A stretch of DNA of 13,813 nt, taken from positions 1 to 13,813 of the forward strand of contig UQCV01000060.1 of NCBI GenBank assembly GCA_900539665.1. The letters are read 5' to 3'. The position numbers were made by a program, and so were the translations under genes. The notes under the pieces were generated by a model. That model had not been told where the DNA came from. It worked only from the letters and a program-made list of their open reading frames with translations, and ran no database searches. The DNA comes from an uncultured Succinivibrionaceae bacterium. GTDB lineage: Bacteria > Pseudomonadota > Gammaproteobacteria > Enterobacterales > Succinivibrionaceae. Shown here piece by piece: positions 4,883 through 11,790 of the stretch (position 1 is its first letter; every line of letters begins with the position of its first letter).

Positions 4883-7438
4883 ATGAAAAAAATCATTATT
4901 GCCGGTGGCGTAGCCGGCGGTGCTTCAGCCGCTGCCCGTTTAAGACGCCTCGATGAAGACGCGCAAATAATTATTTATGAAAAAGGGAAATACGTTTCTT
5001 TTGCTAACTGTGGCTTGCCTTACCATGTCGGTGGCGTTATTGCCCAAAGAAGCAATTTGATTTTGCAAACCCCCACCAAATTTAAAAACTCTTACAACAT
5101 CGATGTCCGCATCGAGCATGAAGTAATGACGGTGCATCCTGATAGCCAAACGGTAACCGTAAAAAACCTCGCCACTAACGAAGAATTTACCGACCATTAC
5201 GACGACCTCATTATCGCTACCGGTTCAAGCCCGGTCCGCCCACCCATTCCCGGTATCAATTCTGCTAAAGTGATGTCCCTATGGACCATTCCAGATGCCG
5301 ACCAAATAAAAGCTCAGGTTGCAGCTTCAAAGCTTAAAAAAGTCGTAGTTGCCGGTGGTGGTTTTATCGGCCTTGAACTTGCAGAAAATTTACTCCACTT
5401 AGGCTTTGAAGTGCATCTAGTGGAAATGATGGATCAAGTGCTTGCTCCACTAGATCCGGAAATGGCTCGTTTAGTGGAAGCTGCCATGACGGCTGAAGGC
5501 ATTAAACTTCACCTCAAAACAGGAGTCTCAGCTTTTACTGAAAACGCCTCTACTTTACAAGTCTCTTTAAGTGACGGGACTACTATTGAAGCTGATTTTG
5601 CGGCCGTAGCGGCTGGCGTTAAACCAAACTCGACCTTGGTTCACGGCACCGGGATTAAACTTGGCCCTCGTGGTCACATCATTGTCAATCCAGAAATGTC
5701 CACTGGAGTTCCCCATATTTACGCTGCAGGAGATGTCACCGCAGGACTTAGTCCCTTAACTCAAGAATTAACCGCAATTCCTTTGGCCGGACCTGCTAAT
5801 AAGCAAGGTCGTATCTGTGCTGATAATATCGTCACCCCTCACTCAGCACGCTATCGTGGCACCATTGGAACTTCAGTTTTAAAAATCTGTGGCTTAGAAG
5901 CTGCTAGTACCGGGCTTTCAGAAAAAGCCCTCCGCCAAAGCGGGCGCTCCGATTTCTTTAGCGTCATCATCCGCCAAAAGGATCACGCCTCATACTATCC
6001 GGGCGCTAAGGACCTCTGTCTTAAAGGGATTTTTGCGCTTGATAGTGGCAAGCTTCTTGGCGCGCAAGCAGTTGGTGGCCACGGCGCTGATAAACGTATC
6101 GATGTCCTCTCGGCCCTCCTTTCTATGGGTGGCACTGTTAGAGATTTATGCGATATTGAATCGGCTTATGCACCACCGTTTTCCTCAGCCAAAGACCCAG
6201 TGAACATGCTCGGCTTTGCCGCTCAAAACAAGATGCGAGGTTTGGTTTCATTCATAACTCCTAGTGAACTTGATTTAATCCTGCAAGCATCAACCGCCTC
6301 TTATGAACTTATTGACGTGCGTGAAGTTCCTGAATTTGAAACCTTTGCCTTGCCTAAGTTTAAGAACCTGCCTCTTAGTTCACTCCGAGCTCACTTAGAT
6401 GAGATTGACCGCACCAAACCTGTCATCATTACCTGTGCGTCTGGTGTACGCTCCTATAATGCCGCTCGTATTTTGATGCAAGTAGGTTTTAACGAGGTCA
6501 AAAGCTTAACTGGTGGGGTTGGTTTTTATCGCCAGCAACACTATGACAGTAACTTACCTCAAACTCCACCATCAACTAATAATACTTCCAAAGAAGAACT
6601 CACAAGTGTAACCGAGGCGCCAACTCTAGAAATCTTAGATTGCACGGGGCTTTCTTGTCCAGGGCCTATTATGAAGCTCAATGAGTTTATAGCTAACGCA
6701 AGTGCCGGTACTACTTTTAAAGTCAAAGCCGATGATCTGGGATTTGCCGCTGACGTAAAAACTTGGGCTTTACGCCACCAAAACGAAATACTAGCTTTAA
6801 ATCGCGTCGATGGTGAAATCACCGTAACTTTAAAAACGCCAAGCGCCAAAGGTACTAATAAGGCCTCTCTAAGCGAAGCGTCAGCCCCAACCGCAACCAC
6901 AACCGCAAATATGCTTGGAACTACTAAAGATTGTGTCACCCCAACCCCTAACCAAGTGTCTACCCCAAAAGGCAAAACCATTGTTGTCTTTAGTGATGAT
7001 TTAGACCGCGTGCTCGCTTCTTTAGTGATTGCTAACGGCGCTTTAGCCATGAACACTCCAGTGACGCTATTTTTTACCTTTTGGGGGTTAAACGCTATTA
7101 AAAAACGTAGCGCTAAATCTTTACTCCATAAATCTTTAGTACATCGGATGTTCGGACTTTTAATGCCTAAGAGCATTTCCACCTTAAAGCTTTCTAAATT
7201 TAATTTTTTAGGCTTGGGACGGCACATGATGCTAGGACTTATGCGAGATAAAAATATCTCGACTCCTGAAGATCTGTTAGCCATGGCGCAGAAGAATGGA
7301 GTCCGTCTAGTGGCGTGTTCCATGTCTATGGAAGTTATGGGTGTAAGCGCCGATGAACTCATTGATGGCGTGGAAATAGGTGGCGTTGCCTCTTATCTAG
7401 GCTATGCTGAGCAAGCAGACACTAACCTATTTATTTAA
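4883..7438 (+). CDS. Four-module sulfur enzyme: CoA-disulfide/persulfide reductase + rhodanese + TusA + DsrE-like
   Basis: 851 aa, cytoplasmic. Residues 1-450 form an FAD/NAD(P)H disulfide reductase of the CoA-disulfide reductase type: FAD site AGGVAGGASAA (7-17), redox Cys43 in SFANCGLPYHVGG exactly where the family places it, NAD site AGGGFIG (157-163), second FAD motif AAGDVTAG (Asp284). Residues about 470-560 are a rhodanese domain with active Cys518 (CASGVRS). Residues about 583-650 are a TusA sulfur carrier with Cys592 in GLSCPGP. Residues about 695-851 are a DsrE-like (DsrE2/PEARLI-type) domain with Cys812 in VACSMSMEVMG. A Thr/Ala/Pro-rich linker (about 655-695) joins the last two. 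CoADR-rhodanese proteins reduce CoA persulfide or polysulfide with NADH; TusA and DsrE relay persulfide sulfur. I infer a tethered relay in sulfane-sulfur handling. Ribosome site and ATG are clear; a strong terminator follows, so it is probably monocistronic. Confidence 0.9.
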   Translation: MKKIIIAGGVAGGASAAARLRRLDEDAQIIIYEKGKYVSFANCGLPYHVGGVIAQRSNLILQTPTKFKNSYNIDVRIEHEVMTVHPDSQTVTVKNLATNEEFTDHYDDLIIATGSSPVRPPIPGINSAKVMSLWTIPDADQIKAQVAASKLKKVVVAGGGFIGLELAENLLHLGFEVHLVEMMDQVLAPLDPEMARLVEAAMTAEGIKLHLKTGVSAFTENASTLQVSLSDGTTIEADFAAVAAGVKPNSTLVHGTGIKLGPRGHIIVNPEMSTGVPHIYAAGDVTAGLSPLTQELTAIPLAGPANKQGRICADNIVTPHSARYRGTIGTSVLKICGLEAASTGLSEKALRQSGRSDFFSVIIRQKDHASYYPGAKDLCLKGIFALDSGKLLGAQAVGGHGADKRIDVLSALLSMGGTVRDLCDIESAYAPPFSSAKDPVNMLGFAAQNKMRGLVSFITPSELDLILQASTASYELIDVREVPEFETFALPKFKNLPLSSLRAHLDEIDRTKPVIITCASGVRSYNAARILMQVGFNEVKSLTGGVGFYRQQHYDSNLPQTPPSTNNTSKEELTSVTEAPTLEILDCTGLSCPGPIMKLNEFIANASAGTTFKVKADDLGFAADVKTWALRHQNEILALNRVDGEITVTLKTPSAKGTNKASLSEASAPTATTTANMLGTTKDCVTPTPNQVSTPKGKTIVVFSDDLDRVLASLVIANGALAMNTPVTLFFTFWGLNAIKKRSAKSLLHKSLVHRMFGLLMPKSISTLKLSKFNFLGLGRHMMLGLMRDKNISTPEDLLAMAQKNGVRLVACSMSMEVMGVSADELIDGVEIGGVASYLGYAEQADTNLFI

Positions 7439-7524
7439 ATTTTGCTTTTAGGTTTGTTTTTAAGCCTTGTTTTTTTAACCTTTTTAAGCTTGGCTTTTTC
7501 ACCTTAGCCTTTTACTAAAATACG

Positions 7525-7553
7525 GCGCGCTTTAATTATAAGCGCGCTTTTTT
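7525..7553 (+). terminator. Intrinsic terminator of the four-module sulfur enzyme gene
   Basis: Arms GCGCGCTT (7525-7532) and AAGCGCGC (7540-7547) with a 7-nt loop are followed directly by six U. It lies 86 nt past the stop codon of the 851-aa protein. Confidence 0.9.
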
Positions 7554-7755
7554 AGGTTTGCCTTTTGGGCTTGCCTTAACTTTTAGTCCAGTATTTTTCT
7601 AAGATATTTAGCTAGAGCTCTTTAAACTTGGGATGTTAAATTTAGTTCCTTAAGCTTTGATCCTTATGATTCTTGCTTAAAATTTGGCTTTAATCTTAAA
7701 CCTAAAAAATCTTAAGCGAATTAGGCACTTTATTCCCTTATTGCATTTTTCCTTT

Positions 7756-7761
7756 TATAAT
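7756..7761 (+). promoter_or_regulatory. Candidate -10 box for the small Cys-motif gene
   Basis: A consensus TATAAT lies 39 nt before ATG 7801. The matching -35 at 17 nt is poor (TTCCCT), so this is a candidate on the strength of the -10 only. Confidence 0.4.
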
Positions 7762-7800
7762 TTGGCTTACTACATCTCTAAAGATTAAAAGAGCGTCCCC

Positions 7801-8097
7801 ATGAACACCTCTAACTCCTCAAACGAATCTGAATTGACCACCCCTCAAAGTAAGCTTCGCCGCGTTCGTAAGGCTGCGCCTGCATTTAGGTCATTAGAAG
7901 ACGCTCCGGTAAACCTAAACCGTAACTTAAAAGACCAAAAGTCAAAGGGTCAAGCGCCTACCAACTCTAAGGTCCAAGCATCCACCAACCAAAACTTAAC
8001 CCCCGTAGCCTCAAGCGAGGACTCGCTTAAAGCTCAGCGTAAGCGTAAACGTGATTGCTTTCGGTGCGCAGAATGTAGTGGCAATTGCCCGATCTAG
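7801..8097 (+). CDS. Unknown 98-aa basic protein ending in a CxxCxxCxxxCP motif
   Basis: I do not recognise the family. Residues 1-80 are low-complexity and probably disordered, rich in Ser, Asn, Gln, Thr and Lys (LRRVRK near the start, KAQRKRKR near the end). The last 14 residues are DCFRCAECSGNCPI: Cys86, Cys89, Cys92 and Cys96 in the exact C-x2-C-x2-C-x3-C-P order of a [4Fe-4S] ferredoxin half, with the CSGxCP form seen in HdrC-like subunits. Nothing of an iron-sulfur fold surrounds it and the protein stops two residues later. It has a TATAAT box and a terminator of its own, but its ribosome site is weak. It could be a real small metal- or sulfur-binding protein or the remnant of a longer one. 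Its position after the persulfide enzyme is suggestive only. Confidence 0.55.
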   Translation: MNTSNSSNESELTTPQSKLRRVRKAAPAFRSLEDAPVNLNRNLKDQKSKGQAPTNSKVQASTNQNLTPVASSEDSLKAQRKRKRDCFRCAECSGNCPI

Positions 8098-8203
8098 GTT
8101 TAGTTCTACGCTCTATACAAAAACATAAAAATGTCTAGCACGTAACCCCACTATAGACTAAAAACCCAACACCACATGACTACAGGCTACAAGGAAAACA
8201 TAT

Positions 8204-8230
8204 GGTTTAAGGTTAAGGTTAAAGGTTAAA
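8204..8230 (+). repeat. Telomere-like GGTTAA micro-repeat
   Basis: Four successive units, GGTTTAA, GGTTAA, GGTTAAA and GGTTAAA, lie between the small Cys-motif gene and its terminator. Units vary between 6 and 7 nt, so this is a slippage-type tract. Confidence 0.6.
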
Positions 8231-8249
8231 ACTCAAAGTCAAAAGACGC

Positions 8250-8277
8250 AAAAAAGAGACTTAAAAGTCTCTTTTTT
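8250..8277. terminator. Bidirectional intrinsic terminator
   Basis: Perfect hairpin with arms AAAAAAGAGACTT (8250-8262) and AAGTCTCTTTTTT (8265-8277). Each strand ends in six U. It sits between the plus-strand small gene ending at 8097 and the minus-strand Sel1 gene ending at 8351, and can stop transcription of both. Confidence 0.9.
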
Positions 8278-8350
8278 CCATGATTTTTCTAATTGTACTT
8301 TCGTTTTTTAGGCCTTACCATGTGGGCCTTTGGCGTCGCCAGGTTAGTTT

Positions 8351-9451
8351 TTACCGTTGGCACCCAAAACGGCTTAAATACTGATTAGCTAAGATATTGC
8401 CTCGCACCTGAATTTCTGGCGTCAGTTTCTTCGCTATTTGTTCAGCAATGCTTTCGGCCTTTGGATAGCAATTACTTGCTGTTTTGAACCAAACGTAAGA
8501 AGTCATTAAATCTTGTTTAACCCCAACCCCGCCATAAAAGGCCATACCTAAATTGAACTGACCTAAGCTATAGCCGTTTTTAGCACTTTTAACGAAGTAT
8601 TCAACTGCTACCCTTTGGTCTTGCTTGACGCCGGTACCTTGGATGTAAAGATTTCCTAAATAGTTTTGAGCCGGCCCCACGTCCATTTTAGCGGCCTTAG
8701 TAATATAGCTAACCCCCTGGGTTTCGTTCTTAGCAACTCCAAGACCTTCCATATACATCCGGCCGAGATTAAAAAACGCTGCTCCCTCGCCCGCTTGCCC
8801 AGCGCGTTCATACCAAGCGATAGCTTGCTTATAATCAACCTTAGTCCCAAAACCTTTTTCATAGGACATCCCTAACATGAATTGAGCTTTCGGTAAGCCT
8901 TTACTAGCCGCTAAGGAAAAGTATTTAAATGCTTCAGGTCTGTTTTCTGGAACGCCAGTCCCAATATAGAGTAGTTCAGCGTATTCTAAAGCTGCTTCAG
9001 CAATGCCTTTATCGGCTGATTTCTTATACCATAACGCCGCATCTTTACTTGAGGCTGGAGTGCCAATCCCATCACTATACATATCGCCTAATGCTTTTTG
9101 CGCTAATGGATGTCCTGCTTGAGCTGCTTTTTCAATATAAGTAAAGCCTTTAGCTTGGTCTAGCGCAGTTCTTGCACCTAATACTACGGATTGACCATAA
9201 ACGAACATGCCTACCGCTGAACCTAAATCAGCCGCTTTTTTAGCCCACTTAGCTGTACAAGTTGCGTTTTCTTTTTCCAAGCATAACAGGGTAATTGCCT
9301 CAGCTGCCTTTTTATCGCCCGCTACTGCTTCTTTGCAAATGGATTTGTTATGGGCCACCTTTACACAGTTTTCATATTCACCCGCCCAAGTATAACCGGT
9401 AGCAATTGCCATTGCCAATATACAACAACCAACAGTCTTGTTCATTCCCAT
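8351..9451 (-). CDS. Secreted (periplasmic) Sel1-repeat protein
   Basis: 366 aa. A signal peptide is clear: NKT, then hydrophobic VGCCILAMAIATGYTWA, with likely cleavage before GEYE. After it come two cysteine pairs (CVKVAHNKSIC and CLEKENATC) and then about six to seven Sel1-like repeats of 36 residues, each of the form A-x3-LG-x2-Y-x2-G-x-GV...A-x2-WY-x-KAA-x-G; clear copies start near LGDMYSDGIG, LGMSYEKGFG, LGRMYMEGLG, LGNLYIQGTG and LGMAFYGGVG. Sel1 repeats are helix pairs that stack into a solenoid and bind proteins; in periplasmic and secreted members the ligand is usually unknown. Two starts are possible: ATG 9451, 3 nt after GGAG, and ATG 9445, 9 nt after it; the second fits better and gives the cleaner signal MNKTVG. 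It is not in an operon. Confidence 0.85.
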   Translation of the reverse strand: MGMNKTVGCCILAMAIATGYTWAGEYENCVKVAHNKSICKEAVAGDKKAAEAITLLCLEKENATCTAKWAKKAADLGSAVGMFVYGQSVVLGARTALDQAKGFTYIEKAAQAGHPLAQKALGDMYSDGIGTPASSKDAALWYKKSADKGIAEAALEYAELLYIGTGVPENRPEAFKYFSLAASKGLPKAQFMLGMSYEKGFGTKVDYKQAIAWYERAGQAGEGAAFFNLGRMYMEGLGVAKNETQGVSYITKAAKMDVGPAQNYLGNLYIQGTGVKQDQRVAVEYFVKSAKNGYSLGQFNLGMAFYGGVGVKQDLMTSYVWFKTASNCYPKAESIAEQIAKKLTPEIQVRGNILANQYLSRFGCQR

Positions 9452-9959
9452 ACACTCCAGAGGCTTACTGACAAACCGAGCAGTTATCTAAGGTCTTTCT
9501 TAAGGTCTATCTGTGAGCTTTTTCTTGAAGATTTTTTAATATTCTAAGCTAAGTGTTAACAAAAGTTATCAAGCATTTGGGTGAATGTTTTAAGCTTTTT
9601 AAGCTCAACAAAACCTTTCAAATGCTTTTTTTTCATTTAACTTTTTTCACTTCTGTTTTGTCCTTAATAGTAGCATAATCAGGGCCTTAAAATCTATCAC
9701 AACATGTTACTTCACCACGGTTCTAAGCATCTTGTCACTTAAAATTATTGTAAGGATCACATATTCATCTAACCTTGCGATTAGTGCTATTTTGTAAGCA
9801 TCAAAACGACTCTTCATGACTCTTCTTAACCAAGCAACATAGTGCCTACACCTAGCCACAAAAACTTGTTTTTCTCACCATACATCAAAGAATTTACCAC
9901 TCAACTCCCGATCTCCAGTCTAAACTTCAATCTCAAAATAAGAACTCCAATCGCCAAGC
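9452..9959. other. AT-rich intergenic region before the Sel1 gene
   Basis: About 500 nt holding the unresolved promoter of the minus-strand Sel1 gene and a plus-strand hairpin with a U-run (9571-9633). The rest (9640-9959) shows no gene and no recognisable transposase remnant, although an IS-like end follows at about 10043. Confidence 0.45.
9571..9633 (+). terminator. Nested hairpin with U-run, plus-strand orientation
   Basis: Outer arms AAGCATTTG (9571-9579) and CAAATGCTT (9619-9627), inner arms GTTTT/AAAAC (9587-9591 with 9610-9614) and AGCTT/AAGCT (9593-9597 with 9601-9605), then a run of eight T (9626-9633). It reads as a plus-strand terminator, yet no plus-strand gene precedes it; the neighbour is the 5' end of the minus-strand Sel1 gene. 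Confidence 0.45.
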
Positions 9960-9995
9960 AAAAAAAATGAGCGAAATTTATCTTCCGCCCATTTT
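9960..9995 (-). terminator. Intrinsic terminator of metQ
   Basis: Read on the minus strand, arms AAAATGGGCG and CGCTCATTTT pair over 10 bp with one G-U and are followed by a U-run (eight A at 9960-9967 on the plus strand). On the plus strand the pair is an A-C mismatch with no tail, so it is minus-directed. It lies about 115 nt past the metQ stop, with the IS-like hairpin in between. Confidence 0.75.
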
Positions 9996-10034
9996 CTTAA
10001 GTTTGTTTCAATTTTGGTTTTTAACTGAACTCGG

Positions 10035-10077
10035 CAAGAAGTCCCCCACATCTATAGGTGGGGGAGGATGTCACCTT
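10035..10077 (+). mobile_element. Solo IS200/IS605-like end (right-end type hairpin)
   Basis: Hairpin CCCCCAC (10043-10049), 8-nt loop, GTGGGGG (10058-10064), set between GGCAAGAAGT and AGGATGTCACC. This surrounding is what I recall from right ends of IS200/IS605-family (tnpB-carrying) elements. No tnpA or tnpB is seen on either side, so it would be a relic or a minimal non-autonomous end. It lies in the 3' untranslated part of metQ. Confidence 0.5.
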
Positions 10078-10109
10078 ATAGCCCTAAACATGTAGGCCCT
10101 ATTACCAAA

Positions 10110-11129
10110 TTACGCAGCTTTCTGTTCTTCAGCCTTTGGTGCTTCAGTTGCAGCAGGAGCTTCGGTCTTTGGTTCTTCAGCCTTTGGCGCTTCGGTTGCA
10201 GCAGGAGCTTCGGTCTTTGGCGCTTCAGTCTTAGCAACATCTTCAGCAGTAGCAGGAATAGTTACAGCTTCATCAAATGGCACAACTGCACCGTTGTATT
10301 TATCCTTAATGAACTTCACAACCTTTTCAGACTTAAGTTCCTTAACTAAAGCTTGAACCTCAGGTAAGTTTTCATTGCCAGCCTTAACAACTACGATATT
10401 TACGTAGGTCTTAGCAGCTTCGGAATCGCTCTTTTCGTAAGCAATAGCGTCACGAGATACGTTGTAGCCAGCAGCTAATGCATAGTTACCGTTGAGCACT
10501 ACAAAGTTAAATTCATTACGAGTACGAGCAATCTGAGCGGCTTCAATTTCGGCAAACTTTATCTTGTGTGGGTTTTCAACGATATCTTGAATAGTTGCAG
10601 TAAGACCTGCGCCTTCACGAAGCTTCAATAAACCGTTGTCCTGTAAAAGGAGTAAAGCACGAGCTTCGTTAGTGGTGTCGTTAGGAATAGCAATGGTAGC
10701 TTCTTCTGGAATTGCATCTAAAGACTTAGAGATACCTGGATAGATCCCAAATGGTTCGTAGTGGATACGACCAACAGTTACAAGCTTGGTCCCCTTTTCC
10801 TTATTGAAGCTCTGTAAGTATGGTTCGTGCTGGAAGTAGTTAGCGGTGATGTCACCACGGTCTACTACCATGTTTGGCTGTACGTAATCATCAAATACAG
10901 TAACCTTTAATTCAATGCCTTGAGCCTTCAAGTCATCTGCTACTGCATTTAAAATTTCAGCGTGTGGTGTAGCAGTAGCTGCAATAGTTAATTCTTTAAG
11001 TTCCTGTTTCTGCGCTTGAGGAGCTACTTCATTACTAGCAGCGCTCTTATCGCCACAACCTACAGTTAAACCTGCAAGTGCAGCCACTGCCAATGCAATC
11101 TTTATATTTTTAAGTTTTAAAATACTCAT
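10110..11129 (-). CDS. metQ: MetQ, methionine-binding lipoprotein of the MetNIQ ABC importer
   Basis: Captures methionine in the periplasm and delivers it to MetI. ATG 11129 is preferred: AAGGA lies 7 nt upstream and it gives a proper lipoprotein signal, MSILKLKNIKIALAVAALAG, with lipobox LTVGC and the lipidated Cys near residue 24. A TTG ten codons upstream (11159) is in frame but has no such support. The body matches the NlpA/MetQ family: LTIAATATPHAEIL, DDYVQPNMVVDRGDITANYFQHEPYL, VGRIHYEPFGIYPG, AIPNDTTNEARAL, FVVLNGNYALAAG. Family proteins are about 270 aa; this is 339 because an Ala/Pro/Glu/Lys-rich tail of about 50 residues follows VVPFDEAV. The tail includes two 16-residue repeats and looks like a disordered linker. 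metQ is 660 nt from metI, with its own terminator and probably its own promoter. Confidence 0.93.
   Translation of the reverse strand: MSILKLKNIKIALAVAALAGLTVGCGDKSAASNEVAPQAQKQELKELTIAATATPHAEILNAVADDLKAQGIELKVTVFDDYVQPNMVVDRGDITANYFQHEPYLQSFNKEKGTKLVTVGRIHYEPFGIYPGISKSLDAIPEEATIAIPNDTTNEARALLLLQDNGLLKLREGAGLTATIQDIVENPHKIKFAEIEAAQIARTRNEFNFVVLNGNYALAAGYNVSRDAIAYEKSDSEAAKTYVNIVVVKAGNENLPEVQALVKELKSEKVVKFIKDKYNGAVVPFDEAVTIPATAEDVAKTEAPKTEAPAATEAPKAEEPKTEAPAATEAPKAEEQKAA
10122..10217 (-). repeat. Two tandem 48-bp repeats in the metQ tail
   Basis: Each unit encodes KTEAPAATEAPKAEE followed by P in the first copy and Q in the second (16 residues). The two copies are nearly identical at DNA level, which points to recent duplication and possible length variation among strains. 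The frame is kept because the unit is a multiple of three. Confidence 0.85.
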
Positions 11130-11163
11130 GTATAAGTCCTTATTTGTTTTATTAACCAAAATT

Positions 11164-11208
11164 TATGCTTTAACGCCACATAGGATGTATGCTTTAACAT
11201 CACATAGG
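11164..11208. repeat. Two tandem 24-nt repeats in the metQ leader
   Basis: Copies TATGCTTTAACGCCACATAGGATG (split for reading: TATGCTTTAACG then CCACATAGGATG, 11164-11187) and TATGCTTTAACA then TCACATAGG (11188-11208) differ at two bases over 21. A further partial match (GGCTTTACCGCC) follows. On the minus strand they lie 35-80 nt before the metQ ATG, so they would be in the mRNA leader, where GATGT/ACATC can pair. Confidence 0.6.
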
Positions 11209-11606
11209 CTTTACCGCCTTTTAGTTAAGCGATATTAAATCTAAAACCAAGGTAGAAAGAAAATTTTCTCCTGCCTCGCTTCGTATTCTACTGCATTTAT
11301 CTAGGTTTTTTTAGCAAAAACTACCAAGTTAATATGTTTTACTACAGCTAAGCTACAAAAACGTTCGCCCTATGAAAATCACCGCCTTGAATCCTTGTTT
11401 TATAAACCTTAATCCTTAGGCCGTGCATTTGGTTTTAACGAACTACGTAAATGCAAAACAAGTACAGTATACACCTTTTTTTAATATTTCATAGTATTTT
11501 GCTAGGATTTTATAAAAAAAAACATTTTTGCCCTTTTTTCTGCCGCCTAACTCCTAGTGCGTCCCCGCCTCTTATCACCTCACTAGAACTTAATTTTCTC
11601 ATCCCC

Positions 11607-11624
11607 TTAAAGTCATGACTTTAA
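11607..11624. promoter_or_regulatory. Perfect 18-nt palindrome upstream of metQ
   Basis: TTAAAGTCATGACTTTAA is identical on both strands. It overlaps the first of three imperfect 24-26 bp repeats. A dimeric regulator site is the natural reading. It does not match the MetJ box AGACGTCT. Confidence 0.45.
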
Positions 11625-11683
11625 TACTAAAAAAATGCACAACCTCAATACTAAAATCAAATGCATGACCTCAATACTAAAAA
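11612..11683. repeat. Three imperfect 24-26 bp tandem repeats
   Basis: Each copy holds a GTCATGAC/GCACAACC/GCATGACC-type word followed by TnAATACTAAAA; the CAATACTAAAA blocks are 26 nt apart (11646 and 11672) and the first copy (TTAATACTAAAA, 11621) is about 24 nt earlier. They end at the stem of the metI-side terminator. Confidence 0.6.
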
Positions 11684-11714
11684 CCATTGTCAAAACTCGC
11701 TCGACAATGGTTTT
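11679..11714. terminator. Hairpin terminator after metI
   Basis: Perfect 12-bp stem, AAAACCATTGTC (11680-11691) and GACAATGGTTTT (11703-11714), with an 11-nt loop. On the minus strand, 77 nt past the metI stop, it ends in five U partly inside the stem; on the plus strand AGTTTTTAATT follows. It probably limits read-through from metNI into metQ. Confidence 0.65.
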
Positions 11715-11790
11715 AGTTTTTAATTAAATTTAACGTTAATTAACGCAAACAAAATCTAGTTAACTCTAATTAACGGCGCTTTCAACGCAT

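Larger units (their letters stand above)
7439..7800. other. T-rich intergenic region with terminator and promoter
   Basis: About 360 nt. It begins with a T-rich stretch (repeated TTTTTAAGC/GGTTTG-type words), then a strong terminator (7525-7553), then about 200 nt with no gene, and a TATAAT box (7756-7761) ahead of the small gene at 7801. Confidence 0.5.
11130..11790. other. metI-metQ intergenic region, repeat-rich control region
   Basis: About 660 nt without a gene. From metI towards metQ: a hairpin terminator (11680-11714), three imperfect 24-26 bp repeats (11612-11683), an 18-nt palindrome (11607-11624), long T/A-rich runs near 11480-11525, and two 24-nt repeats close to the metQ start (11164-11208). 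A metQ promoter is expected here; TATACT on the minus strand near 11469 is one -10 candidate, but it lacks a matching -35. I see no known SAM riboswitch. Confidence 0.5.

Noticed and set aside
6559..7362. Minus-strand 267-codon reading frame inside the sulfur enzyme gene
   Set aside because: It is antisense to the TusA and DsrE-like domains, which are well conserved on the plus strand; its composition is that of a shadow frame.
9640..10034. Remnant of tnpB ahead of the IS200/IS605-like right end
   Set aside because: No frame with TnpB motifs or sensible length is visible before the hairpin.
10043..10064. The GC-rich hairpin as the metQ terminator
   Set aside because: There is no U-run after the stem on the minus strand, and a proper terminator with eight U lies just beyond at 9960-9995.
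10068..10349. Plus-strand 93-codon frame with repeated FSLWRFGCSRSFG-type units
   Set aside because: The repetition is the antisense image of the metQ tail repeats; no ribosome site.
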